A DNA stretch of 64,000 bases from Marinitoga piezophila KA3 (GTDB lineage Bacteria; Thermotogota; Thermotogae; Petrotogales; Petrotogaceae), in NCBI RefSeq assembly GCF_000255135.1, contig NC_016751.1:620001-684000 (forward strand). The letters run 5' to 3'. The notes under the pieces are model-generated. The model saw nothing but the letters and a program-made list of their open reading frames with translations. It did no database searches and was not told where the DNA came from. How positions within the stretch are numbered: the stretch's first letter is position 1; each line of letters begins with the position of its first letter. A program made the translations under genes and the position numbers. Of this stretch, positions 53,267 through 61,899 are shown piece by piece.

Positions 53267-55027
53267 TCATAAATCTAATTTTATCTTTAATTCGTTTAAT
53301 TGTTTTTCAGAAACTTCCGATGGAGCTTCTGTCATAGGATCTGAACCACTTGCTGTTTTCGGGAAGGCTATAACCTCTTTTATTGAATCCTCTCCTGCCA
53401 TTACAGCAATTAATCTATCAAATCCTATTGCGGCTCCTCCATGTGGTGGAGGACCATATTTAAATGCTTCAATCAAGAATCCGAATTTTTCATTTATTTC
53501 TTCATCACTTAAACCTATCATTTCAAAGATTTTATTCTGAAGATCTTTTCTGTGAATTCTTATACTACCACTTGCCATTTCATACCCATTTATAACAAGA
53601 TCATAACATTGAGCTCTTATTTTCAATGGATCTGAATCTGCATATTTTTCAAAATCATCAAGTTTTGGCATTGTGAAAGGATGATGCTCCGCAACAAGTC
53701 TGTTTTCTTCTTCATCCCATGCAAACATTGGAAAGTCTACAACCCATAATACATCAAATCCATCTTTCTTTTCCATCTCTTCTTTTATTAATTTAACCCT
53801 TATATGACCTAAAATCTTATTCACTTCTTCATTTTCTCCAACAATTAAGAAAGCTATATCGTTATCTTTTATAAGACCTTTATCAAATATATTTTTGATT
53901 TCATTTTCAGCTATTTTCTTAATTGAAGATTTTACTTCTCCTTTTTCATTTTTTATCCAGATAAGTCCACCTGCACCAACTGATTTTGCAAATTCTGTAT
54001 ATTCATCTATTCTTTTTCTTGAGAATTTATCTGCTTTTTCAGATAAAACTATTCCTTTGATTTTTCCACCATTTTCTATCACTTTTCTTATGAAATCTGC
54101 TTTTGTTTCTTTAAAGTCTTCGCTAAAATCATTAATTTCAAGGCCATATCTTGTGTCTGGTTTATCACTGCCATATTTATTCATCACTTCATCGTATGTA
54201 AATCTTCTTAAAGGTGTTTCAAGATCATAATCTAATAATTCTTTAAATAATTTTTTTAATAACCCTTCTGTAAGTGTTAAAATATCATCCATTTCAACAA
54301 ATGACATTTCAAAGTCTATTTGTGAAAATTCAGGCTGTCTATCTGCTCTAAAGTCTTCATCTCTAAAACATCGTGCAATCTGGAAGTATCTATCAAATCC
54401 AGAAACCATTAACAATTGTTTAAACAATTGTGGTGACTGAGGTAATGCATAGAAATTACCTGGTTTTAATCTTGATGGCACTAAAAAGTCTCTTGCACCT
54501 TCAGGGGTACTTTTAGTTAAATATGGTGTTTCTATTTCCAAAAAGTCATTTTCAGAAAGGTATTGCCTTACAATTTGTAAAGCCTTATGCCTCATTACAA
54601 GATTTTTTTTCATTCTATCCTTTCTTAAATCAAGATATCTATATTTTAATCTTAGATTTTCTGAAATTTCCTCATCTTTATTTACATAAATAGGCGGAGT
54701 TTCTGATTCTGACAATACTTCCATATCATTTACGTCAATTTCAATTTCACCAGTTGGCATATTTTTATTAATCGCATCGTCAGGTCTTTTTCTTACAACA
54801 CCTTTTATAGCTATTACATATTCATTTCCTATTGTTTTTGCAATTTCATAAATTTCTTTATTTTCAGGATCTATAACAAATTGAACCTTTCCAGAAATAT
54901 CTCTCAACAATCCAAATTTAATTCCTCCAAGATCCCTTATTCTTTCAACCCAACCATTCAGGATAACTTCCTGACCTATATTTGATGAATTTAAATTCCC
55001 ACACTTATGTGTTCTTTTTAATTTCAT
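53267..55027 (-). CDS. aspS: Aspartyl-tRNA synthetase (bacterial type)
   Basis: A 586-residue class II enzyme. It has an N-terminal OB anticodon-binding domain (1-100), motif 2 FRDEDFRADRQPEFSQID, a bacterial-type GAD insertion (about 290-420) and motif 3 GAAIGFDRLIAVMAG near 535. Length and GAD insertion show the bacterial rather than archaeal form. It heads the minus-strand run that ends with the SLBB protein. Confidence 0.97.
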   Translation of the reverse strand: MKLKRTHKCGNLNSSNIGQEVILNGWVERIRDLGGIKFGLLRDISGKVQFVIDPENKEIYEIAKTIGNEYVIAIKGVVRKRPDDAINKNMPTGEIEIDVNDMEVLSESETPPIYVNKDEEISENLRLKYRYLDLRKDRMKKNLVMRHKALQIVRQYLSENDFLEIETPYLTKSTPEGARDFLVPSRLKPGNFYALPQSPQLFKQLLMVSGFDRYFQIARCFRDEDFRADRQPEFSQIDFEMSFVEMDDILTLTEGLLKKLFKELLDYDLETPLRRFTYDEVMNKYGSDKPDTRYGLEINDFSEDFKETKADFIRKVIENGGKIKGIVLSEKADKFSRKRIDEYTEFAKSVGAGGLIWIKNEKGEVKSSIKKIAENEIKNIFDKGLIKDNDIAFLIVGENEEVNKILGHIRVKLIKEEMEKKDGFDVLWVVDFPMFAWDEEENRLVAEHHPFTMPKLDDFEKYADSDPLKIRAQCYDLVINGYEMASGSIRIHRKDLQNKIFEMIGLSDEEINEKFGFLIEAFKYGPPPHGGAAIGFDRLIAVMAGEDSIKEVIAFPKTASGSDPMTEAPSEVSEKQLNELKIKLDL

Positions 55028-55118
55028 TTAAACACCTCCAGATAGATTTTTATATAATAAATTTAGGATTTTTCTTATATTTACAGGGAAAATAACAGTG
55101 AAGAAATTTTTCTTTATA

Positions 55119-55127
55119 AGTATATCA
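55119..55127 (-). promoter_or_regulatory. Extended -10 promoter candidate for the aspS operon
   Basis: TGATATACT on the minus strand, 92 bases before aspS, in the divergent region shared with the toga-protein gene. Confidence 0.4.
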
Positions 55128-55179
55128 TAAAAATATGTCTAAAAATACCAATTTATTTTACCATTTTTTTTGATTTTTG

Positions 55180-55188
55180 TGGTAAAAT
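55180..55188 (+). promoter_or_regulatory. Extended -10 promoter of the toga-protein gene
   Basis: TGGTAAAAT (-10 at 55183-55188), 48 bases before the ATG, preceded by a T-rich tract but no clear -35. Confidence 0.6.
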
Positions 55189-55236
55189 AAGATATGAGAC
55201 TTAAGAAAATAATAAAATTTTTTGGAGGTGTATAGG

Positions 55237-56418
55237 ATGAAAAAACTATTAATCATTCTTATGGCGTTAGCATTGGCAGTAGCATCATTTGCTGCAACAA
55301 CATATAAAGATGTCCCTGTAAATCACTGGGCATACGATTCAATTGAAAGGTTATCTTCACTTGGAATTATAGAAGGCTTTCCAGATGGAACATATCAGGG
55401 ATTATCTCAGGTAAACAGATATCAGTTAACTGTTGCTTTAGATAGAGCATTAAAGTATGTTGAACAACAGTTATTTGCAACTCTTGCTGAAAAGGTTGTT
55501 GAATTAGATAAAAAGGTTAACGAATTATCAAAACAACAGGGATTATCAAAAGATGAAATCAATGCAATGATAAAAGCTCAATTGTTAAATATGGATACAA
55601 AAGAATTCAACTCAAAAATTACACAACTCGAAAATTCCGTAAATGAATTAAAAAGTGCGTATGACGTATTAAGCTTTTTAAGTTCAAAAACAGATGCTGT
55701 AGAAAAAGAAGTTTCAACTTACGATGCAAGAATTAAATCTTTAGAATCACAGGTTGCAGAATTAAAAGCTCTTTATTCTTCAGTTGAAAGCGTTAAAAAA
55801 GATTTATCAGCAAATAAGTCAGCAATGGAAACTTTAGGAGTTCTCGCTAATAAAGTTGCTGCTTTAGAAGAAAAATATAATAATGAAATAATGAATTTAA
55901 ATGACAAATTTGCAACGAAAGATGATGTTGAAGCAACAGTAAAAGAATATCTTTCCGATTACGCAAAAATTTCTGATTTAGAAACCAGATTTGTAAAATC
56001 AGAAGATTTCAAAGCTTTAGAAATGGAATTATCTTCTTTAAAATCAAAAGTTGATGAAAATGCTAATTCAATAAATGCATTTAATACAAAATTGGATAAT
56101 TATGTTACTAAAGATACATTGAAAGATTATGCTATGCTTTCTGATCTTAAAAAATATGCAACTTTAGGAGACTTAAAAGATTATGCATTAAAAACAGATT
56201 TAACAAGATATCTTGAAGTTTCTGCTTTAGATACAAAATTATCAAATTATGTAACTGCAAAAACATTTAACGAAAAAATCGAAGAATTAAAAGCAGATAT
56301 TTCAGATAGCACAAGCAATAATGATCAATTAAAGAAAGACGCTGGATTTGCCAAGACATTAGGAATTATCTCTGTATTAATTTCAATTGGAGCTGTTGTT
56401 ATCGCTTTTACATTGTAA
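55237..56418 (+). CDS. Omp-alpha-type toga outer-sheath tether: SLH domain, coiled coil, C-terminal anchor
   Basis: A 393-residue protein. A signal peptide (MKKLLIILMALALAVASFAA) is followed by one SLH domain (about 21-75: YKDVPVNHWAYDSIERLSSLGIIEGFPDGTYQG). A long heptad-rich coiled coil (about 80-365) with several YVTKDTLKDYA-like repeats comes next. The C-terminus is one hydrophobic segment (about 370-393) ending the protein. This is the exact plan of Thermotoga Omp-alpha, which spans the periplasm and joins the outer sheath (toga) to the cell wall. It has a strong GGAGGTG ribosome site and its own promoter and terminator. Probably a major envelope protein. Confidence 0.93.
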   Translation: MKKLLIILMALALAVASFAATTYKDVPVNHWAYDSIERLSSLGIIEGFPDGTYQGLSQVNRYQLTVALDRALKYVEQQLFATLAEKVVELDKKVNELSKQQGLSKDEINAMIKAQLLNMDTKEFNSKITQLENSVNELKSAYDVLSFLSSKTDAVEKEVSTYDARIKSLESQVAELKALYSSVESVKKDLSANKSAMETLGVLANKVAALEEKYNNEIMNLNDKFATKDDVEATVKEYLSDYAKISDLETRFVKSEDFKALEMELSSLKSKVDENANSINAFNTKLDNYVTKDTLKDYAMLSDLKKYATLGDLKDYALKTDLTRYLEVSALDTKLSNYVTAKTFNEKIEELKADISDSTSNNDQLKKDAGFAKTLGIISVLISIGAVVIAFTL

Positions 56419-56428
56419 TAAAAAAATA

Positions 56429-56458
56429 AAAAAGCCGTGTTTCACAACACGGCTTTTT
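56429..56458. terminator. Bidirectional terminator
   Basis: A 13-base-pair stem (56429-56441 with 56446-56458, core AAGCCGTGTT) with a TCAC loop. The T run on plus and A run on the other side serve the toga gene and the converging HD-GYP gene. Confidence 0.93.
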
Positions 56459-58187
56459 CATTTTTTATTTTCTGGATTATATTTATTATTTCTTCTTTTG
56501 ATTCAAGAAACACATCAACCAATTCCGGATCAAATTTCTTTCCTTTTTCATACTCTATTATTTTAAATGCTTCAGAATATGTATATGCTTTTCTATACGG
56601 TTTTTCTGTAATTAACGCAACAAATGTATCTATTATACTCACTATTCTACTTTCTATTGGAATACTCTCTCCTTCTATTCCATATGGATATCCCTTTCCA
56701 TCCCATCTTTCATGATGAGAAATAATAATCATTGCAGCTGTTGAAAAAGGCTTTAAAGAAATTTCTTTTATCAATAAAAATCCTATTTTAGGATGTTTTT
56801 TTATTATTTCCCATTCTTCATCTGTTAGTTTTTCTTTTTTTAATAAAATGCTATCTGGAATATAGCTTTTTCCAAGATCATGTATTTTTGCACCTAAATA
56901 CAGATTTTTTAATTGTGGCTCTTTCATTTTTATTTTTTTTCCTATTAAAATAGAAATTTCTCCCATTAATTCCACATGCTTATAATTATATTCTTTTATT
57001 TCAGCCAAAACACCAAGAACGCTAAACAAAATTTCCAGTTGTTCAAAATAATTTCTTTTTAAATTTTCATTTTCAATTGTTTTTATACTTAAATCATTAA
57101 AAAGAAAATTTAATGATTCTTTTAAAGGTTCAGATTCAAATGTCATATCTTCAATTATCTTTTTTACTTCAAATTTAAAATTTTGATATGTAATCTTTCC
57201 ATATGAAAATTTTTTAAATGCCGATAAAAAGTTTATTATCCCTGCATTTTCTTTATATAATTTTTCATTTTCATTTCTTAAATACTTATTCTCTTTTAAA
57301 AGATTTTCAATAGGTTTCTCAAGCAAATAAATCTTCTCGTTAAATAAATTAAATATTTCATCAAATTCTTTTACTTTTGATGGTTCAAATTCATTTTTTA
57401 AAATTTTACCCGTATTATAATTTATATGTATCTCACTTATTTTTTTTACATTATCCTTAAAAACTCCTGTAATATATTTATAAATAATATAATGAAACAC
57501 AAGTGCAAATAAAAATGCCAGAATAAAAGTATACAAAATAGTTTGTGCATAATCTCTTATAAACCCAAAAATATTCGGTTTATAAAACGTATAAATCTTT
57601 AATAAATTTTCATTTTTTAAATTAAAAAATTCAAAATCACTCAAATAAGTTCCATCTCTTCTACAAATTTTTTTTACACAAATTTCTTTTTTATTTTTTT
57701 CATATAAATCTCTGTTTCCATATATAAAATTTCCATAATTATCAACTATATAATAATCAAAAAACAGATTTATATTGAGAAATCTGTTATCAAATAACGT
57801 TTCAAAATTTAAACTAATATACTTATATGTATTTTTATATATTAAAAGAAATATAGGTTTAGGGTTTTCAGAAACTATATAATATAAATTAACATCATAT
57901 ATATTTTTAAGGAATTTTGTTTTTTCTATTCTTTCTGGTTTTTCCACTTCTTCAATAATATTTGTATTCTCTTGTGAATAAACAAAATCAATTATTTCAT
58001 TTTCAAAATCATTTATAATTATGGAATCTACCACTTCTATTGTTAATTTGATATTTTCATAAAATTTATCTATTTGCTCCTTTTGTTTCAAAAAAGATGA
58101 TATGATAAGGAAAGAGGAGAAAATTAAAATTAATAATGCGAGAATATATATAATCGTTATTTTATACATGGTCAATTTTTGTTTCAT
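56442..58187 (-). CDS. Membrane-bound HD-GYP domain protein
   Basis: A 581-residue protein. The N-terminal membrane segment (about 10-30), an extracytoplasmic sensor region (about 35-205) and a second segment (about 212-235) are followed by a coiled coil. The C-terminal HD-GYP domain (about 400-560) has HDLGKSYIPDSILLK with the HD pair, HPKIGF and HHERWDGKGYPYG. The HHExxDGxGYP core is intact, so cyclic di-GMP hydrolysis is likely. The input signal is unknown. There is no receiver, GGDEF or PAS domain. Confidence 0.92.
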   Translation of the reverse strand: MKQKLTMYKITIIYILALLILIFSSFLIISSFLKQKEQIDKFYENIKLTIEVVDSIIINDFENEIIDFVYSQENTNIIEEVEKPERIEKTKFLKNIYDVNLYYIVSENPKPIFLLIYKNTYKYISLNFETLFDNRFLNINLFFDYYIVDNYGNFIYGNRDLYEKNKKEICVKKICRRDGTYLSDFEFFNLKNENLLKIYTFYKPNIFGFIRDYAQTILYTFILAFLFALVFHYIIYKYITGVFKDNVKKISEIHINYNTGKILKNEFEPSKVKEFDEIFNLFNEKIYLLEKPIENLLKENKYLRNENEKLYKENAGIINFLSAFKKFSYGKITYQNFKFEVKKIIEDMTFESEPLKESLNFLFNDLSIKTIENENLKRNYFEQLEILFSVLGVLAEIKEYNYKHVELMGEISILIGKKIKMKEPQLKNLYLGAKIHDLGKSYIPDSILLKKEKLTDEEWEIIKKHPKIGFLLIKEISLKPFSTAAMIIISHHERWDGKGYPYGIEGESIPIESRIVSIIDTFVALITEKPYRKAYTYSEAFKIIEYEKGKKFDPELVDVFLESKEEIINIIQKIKNEKAVL

Positions 58188-58216
58188 ATTATCACCTCAT
58201 AATAGTCTCAATATGT

Positions 58217-58225
58217 ATTATATCA
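58217..58225 (-). promoter_or_regulatory. Extended -10 promoter of the HD-GYP gene
   Basis: TGATATAAT on the minus strand, 30 bases before the HD-GYP ATG, in the 60-base region shared with the divergent amylase gene. Confidence 0.6.
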
Positions 58226-58247
58226 TAAATTATGAAAGGGGATTTAA

Positions 58248-59699
58248 ATGATTTTCTATGAATTATTTGTTCGTTCATTTTTTGATTCAAATGATGACGG
58301 AATTGGAGATTTAAATGGTATAACTCAAAAATTGGATTATTTACAAACACTAGGAATAGATGGAATATGGTTATTACCAATTATGAAATCAGCTTCTTTT
58401 CATGGCTATACTATTATTGACTTCTATTCGATAAATCCTTTATACGGTAATTTTGATGATTTAAAAAAATTAATAAAAATAGCACATGAAAAAAATATAA
58501 AAATTATTTTAGATATCCCAATTAATCACACTTCTGTAAAATGCCAGTGGTTTCAAAAAGCTATTAATGGAGATAAAAAATATGTCGACTATTATGTATG
58601 GCAAAATGAAAAAACAGATATAAACGAAAAGAGACATTGGGACAACAGTCCAATATGGTTTAAATACAAAGATAAATATTTCTATGGTTTATTTGGCTCT
58701 TCCTCGCCAGATTTAAATTTCGAAAATCCTGAGTTATGGGAAGAAATGAAAGGTATTTTTAAATTCTGGTTAGATCTTGGAATTGATGGATTCAGACTGG
58801 ATGCAGCAAAACATATCTTTGATTACAATATAGAAAAAGGAAAATTTGAATATCAACATGAAAAAACCATTAAATTCTGGAAGGAAATGGTGGATTATAT
58901 AAAATCTATAAATGAAAATTCCATTATTGTTAGTGAAATCTGGGATTCACCAGAGGTGGTTAAAAAATATCATGGACTATTTGATATCGAATTTAATTTT
59001 CCATTATCCTATGAAATAAAAGATGCTGTAAAGTTTCAAGATCCCCATTTATTGGTAAAAGGCATTAAAAATACATTATCCCATTATATAAAGGGGAATG
59101 TTGAATCTGTTTCGGGCAACTTTTTAACAAATCATGATATGAATCGCCTTGTTTCAGAATTAAATAACGACATCAATAAAGTTAAATTAGCTTATTCAAT
59201 ATTATTCACGCTTCCAGGATATCAATTTATATACTATGGCGAAGAGCTAGGAATGAAAGGATTAAACTTAGATGTAAACTTTACAGAAGATTCTCAAGAA
59301 CCATTTCAATGGTATGAAAACGGATTTGGACCCGGTCAAACGGAATGGAAAGGTTGTAAATATAACCCGCCATATTCAAATATTTCATACGAATCAGAAA
59401 GAAATGATATAGACAGTCTTCTCAATTATATAAAAACATTAATTAAATTTAGAAAAGACAATATCTGGCTTTCTAATGCCAGAATAGATAATATAAGAAA
59501 CAACAGATACTTTATTTCGTATTCATTAATAGGTAAAAACAACAAATTTGATGTTTATCATAATTTTAAAAATCAACCTATAAATATAAACATCAAAAAT
59601 ACCGAAATACAGCTATTAAATGGTTCTTTTGTAAAAAACAAAAACATTATAAAACTCAATGGACATTCTACAATAATTATAAAAAATATAAAAAATTAA
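58248..59699 (+). CDS. Cytoplasmic GH13-family alpha-amylase-type glycosidase
   Basis: A 483-residue protein. GH13 regions are in order: region I DIPINHT, region II DGFRLDAAKHI (Asp nucleophile), region III IVSEIWD (Glu acid/base) and region IV FLTNHDMNR (Asp). The N-terminus FYELFVRSFFDSNDDGIGDLNGI resembles maltodextrin-active amylases of the GH13_36 type. There is no signal peptide, so it acts inside the cell, probably on maltodextrins or glycogen fragments. The glycogen branching enzyme gene follows 2.3 kb downstream. The ATG follows GAAAGGGG. Confidence 0.9.
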   Translation: MIFYELFVRSFFDSNDDGIGDLNGITQKLDYLQTLGIDGIWLLPIMKSASFHGYTIIDFYSINPLYGNFDDLKKLIKIAHEKNIKIILDIPINHTSVKCQWFQKAINGDKKYVDYYVWQNEKTDINEKRHWDNSPIWFKYKDKYFYGLFGSSSPDLNFENPELWEEMKGIFKFWLDLGIDGFRLDAAKHIFDYNIEKGKFEYQHEKTIKFWKEMVDYIKSINENSIIVSEIWDSPEVVKKYHGLFDIEFNFPLSYEIKDAVKFQDPHLLVKGIKNTLSHYIKGNVESVSGNFLTNHDMNRLVSELNNDINKVKLAYSILFTLPGYQFIYYGEELGMKGLNLDVNFTEDSQEPFQWYENGFGPGQTEWKGCKYNPPYSNISYESERNDIDSLLNYIKTLIKFRKDNIWLSNARIDNIRNNRYFISYSLIGKNNKFDVYHNFKNQPININIKNTEIQLLNGSFVKNKNIIKLNGHSTIIIKNIKN

Positions 59700-59714
59700 A
59701 CGGAGGTGATGTTT

Positions 59715-60299
59715 ATAAAAAAACATCTTATTATCATCTTAATACTTGTAGTAAGTATTCTCAATTTTGGAAATGATAAGAATTATAACCTTACAAACGA
59801 AACAAATTTAAAAATCTTTTTAATGGACTTTATGAACCGAGAATACAAACTTACTACAGGAAAAGAATTAAAACCAGAAAGAAAAGTAGCATTAGCAGAA
59901 GGCATTTTATTAGCATCAAAGGAATTTAACATTTCACCAATTCTCATAGCCTCTATTATCGATATTGAAACGAGTTTTAGAAACGTTATAGGAAAATATG
60001 GAGAGATTGGATACATGCAAATTCGTGCTGAAACAGCTAAATATATTATTGAAATGTATTATGATAGATTTGAAAAATACGGCTACAAATCCACAGATTT
60101 AAAATGGATAAAGGATAGATTATTATTTGATCCTAAATATAATATTCTTGTAGGAACTGCTTATTTATCTTATTTACAGGAAATACACGGTGATATAACC
60201 CATGCTGTAGGATGGTATAATGGCGGAGGTAATTCCTATTACTTAGAAAAGGTAGTATTTAAAATTGCACAAATTACAATAGAATATCCAATTATTTAA
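59715..60299 (+). CDS. Lytic transglycosylase (SLT domain) with signal anchor, probable ATA start
   Basis: About 194 residues. A signal peptide (KKHLIIILILVVSILNFG) is followed by an SLT/goose-lysozyme-like domain. The catalytic Glu lies in IASIIDIETSFRN, and YGEIGYMQIRAETAKYI plus AVGWYNGGGNS complete the family pattern. It cleaves peptidoglycan glycan strands. The ribosome site GGAGGTGA (59702-59709) contains the GTG at 59706 and touches the ATG at 59709, both too close to use. An in-frame ATA at 59715 is five bases after it and gives the standard start M-KKH. Start uncertain among ATA 59715 and ATG 59709. Confidence 0.85.
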   Translation: MKKHLIIILILVVSILNFGNDKNYNLTNETNLKIFLMDFMNREYKLTTGKELKPERKVALAEGILLASKEFNISPILIASIIDIETSFRNVIGKYGEIGYMQIRAETAKYIIEMYYDRFEKYGYKSTDLKWIKDRLLFDPKYNILVGTAYLSYLQEIHGDITHAVGWYNGGGNSYYLEKVVFKIAQITIEYPII

Positions 60300-60302
60300 A
60301 CA

Positions 60303-60330
60303 AAACCCTGCAAAAATGCAGGGTTTTTTA
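60303..60330 (+). terminator. Terminator after the lytic transglycosylase
   Basis: A 10-base-pair stem (60303-60312 with 60317-60326, core CCCTGCA), an AAAA loop and a T run. Confidence 0.9.
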
Positions 60331-60336
60331 TTATTA

Positions 60337-60345
60337 TGTTATAAT
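60337..60345 (+). promoter_or_regulatory. Extended -10 promoter of the glycerate kinase gene
   Basis: TGTTATAAT (-10 at 60340-60345), 23 bases before the start codon and right after the preceding terminator. Confidence 0.65.
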
Positions 60346-60367
60346 AAAGATGAAAGGGGGAATTGCT

Positions 60368-61618
60368 ATGGCCGAGAAAGAACTAAGAGAAATTATTTCC
60401 CATACCATTAATTCTGTATTACCCGAAAATGCCGTAAAAAAACATATAAGTAAATTTTCAGAAATTCAAAACAATAATAAAATATTCTTATTATCAATTG
60501 GAAAGGCTGCATGGAGAATGGCTAATGCTGCTAAAGAAATATTAAAAGATAAAATAAAAGATGGTATAGTTATTACAAAATATAAGCATAGCCTGGGAAA
60601 AATCGATTCACTTGAAATCTTTGAAGCAGGACACCCAATACCAGATGAAAACAGTTTAAATGCCACAAAAATCGCAATTGAAAGAATTAAAAAGTTACCA
60701 GATGATTATATTATTTTATTTTTAATATCCGGTGGTGGTTCAGCGTTATTTGAAATGCCAGAAGATAATATTACATTACATGACATACAGAATATTACCG
60801 ATCAACTTTTAAAATCTGGTGCTGAAATTAATGAAATAAACATGATAAGAAAAAGACTTTCCAGGGTAAAAGGTGGAAAATTTGCTAATTTAATTTATCC
60901 AAAAAATATATATGCTCTTGTATTGTCCGATGTACTTGGCGATAATCTTGAAAGTATTGCTTCCGGTCCAGCCTATCCTGATAAATATACATACAATGAC
61001 GTGTTAAATGTAATAAAAAAATATGAGTTAAATATTAATGATAAAATACTTTCACTCCTGAAAAAAGAAACACCAAAAAATATTCAAAATGCCAAACATA
61101 TAATAATTGGAAGTGTAAGACTCGCCTGTGAAGAAGCTATAAAAAAAGCTAAAGAATTGGGATATAATACATTATTGCTTACTTCCATATTAAATGCCGA
61201 AGCAAAGGAAGCTGGAAAAATCTTTGCTGGAATTGCCAAGGAAATAATTACAACGGGAAATCCCTTAAAACCTCCTGCTGCAATAATCGCTGGAGGAGAA
61301 ACCATAGTTTATGTTAAAGGAACTGGTTATGGCGGAAGAAATCAGGAATTATCATATTCTTTTGCTATTGATATAGAAGGTTTTGAAAATGTTTATTTTT
61401 CTTCCTTTGGAACAGATGGAACAGATGGTCCTACAGATGCAGCAGGAGGAATTGTAAACGGAAAAACAATAACTAAAATTCGAAAAAAAGGGCTTGATCC
61501 TGAAATTTATTTAGAGAATAACGATACCTATAATGGGTTAAGTGAAGGTGAGGCTCTTTTAAAAACCGGTCCAACAGGAACCAATGTCAATGATATAATG
61601 ATATTACTTGTTGATTGA
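60368..61618 (+). CDS. gck: Glycerate 2-kinase (MOFRL/GckA family)
   Basis: A 416-residue two-domain protein. The N-terminal DUF4147 part has LSIGKAAWRMANAA, EAGHPIPDENS, LISGGGSALFE and NMIRKRLSRVKGGK. The C-terminal MOFRL part has GGRNQELSYSFAID and SFGTDGTDGPTDAAGG. It phosphorylates glycerate at C2, feeding glycolysis or serine degradation. ATG 60368 follows AAGGGGG. Its stop TGA lies at the edge of the large inverted-repeat element, which may act as its terminator. Confidence 0.95.
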   Translation: MAEKELREIISHTINSVLPENAVKKHISKFSEIQNNNKIFLLSIGKAAWRMANAAKEILKDKIKDGIVITKYKHSLGKIDSLEIFEAGHPIPDENSLNATKIAIERIKKLPDDYIILFLISGGGSALFEMPEDNITLHDIQNITDQLLKSGAEINEINMIRKRLSRVKGGKFANLIYPKNIYALVLSDVLGDNLESIASGPAYPDKYTYNDVLNVIKKYELNINDKILSLLKKETPKNIQNAKHIIIGSVRLACEEAIKKAKELGYNTLLLTSILNAEAKEAGKIFAGIAKEIITTGNPLKPPAAIIAGGETIVYVKGTGYGGRNQELSYSFAIDIEGFENVYFSSFGTDGTDGPTDAAGGIVNGKTITKIRKKGLDPEIYLENNDTYNGLSEGEALLKTGPTGTNVNDIMILLVD

Positions 61619-61879
61619 AATATAAAATCCTCTGAAGAATATATTATTTTTACAGTGTCCAATAATTTAAAAAAGCGAAAACTCGCAGATTGCCTGAAAA
61701 AATAGCGAATGGAACCGGTCAAAATCACATGGATGTGATTTTGAGTGAAGACGAACATGGACGTGAGTCTGCAACGACCGGTGGGAATGAGCTATTTTTG
61801 AAGATTTGCAATCAAGGTTTGAGCGTTTTTAATTATTGGACACTCAAATATTATTTTCAGAGGATTTTATATTTTTTTT
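61618..61879 (+). ncRNA. Rod-like structured element with two CsrA-type GGA hairpins (candidate sRNA, giant terminator or MITE)
   Basis: The outer arms 61618-61636 and 61856-61874 are perfect 19-base inverted repeats followed by T residues. Further inward, 61655-61667 pairs with 61831-61843 (13 of 13), 61698-61706 with 61791-61799 (9 of 9), and 61714-61720 with 61776-61782 (ACCGGTC/GACCGGT). The tip holds two hairpins. The first (61721-61742) has the motif ACATGGATGT at 61727-61736, and the second (61749-61770) has ACATGGACGT at 61755-61764; both match the CsrA-site consensus (A/U)CANGGANG(U/A) with GGA in the loop. The T tract suggests transcript ending. No promoter is obvious, so it may be processed from gck read-through. 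This element and the glgB leader fill the 388-base gap between gck and glgB. Confidence 0.6.
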
Positions 61880-61899
61880 AATATTTTTTATACTTTCTA

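Noticed and set aside
61690-61881. 63-codon open frame on the plus strand within the inverted-repeat element
   Set aside because: It has no ribosome site, runs through both hairpins and the T tract, and its composition follows the RNA fold; better explained as structured non-coding sequence.
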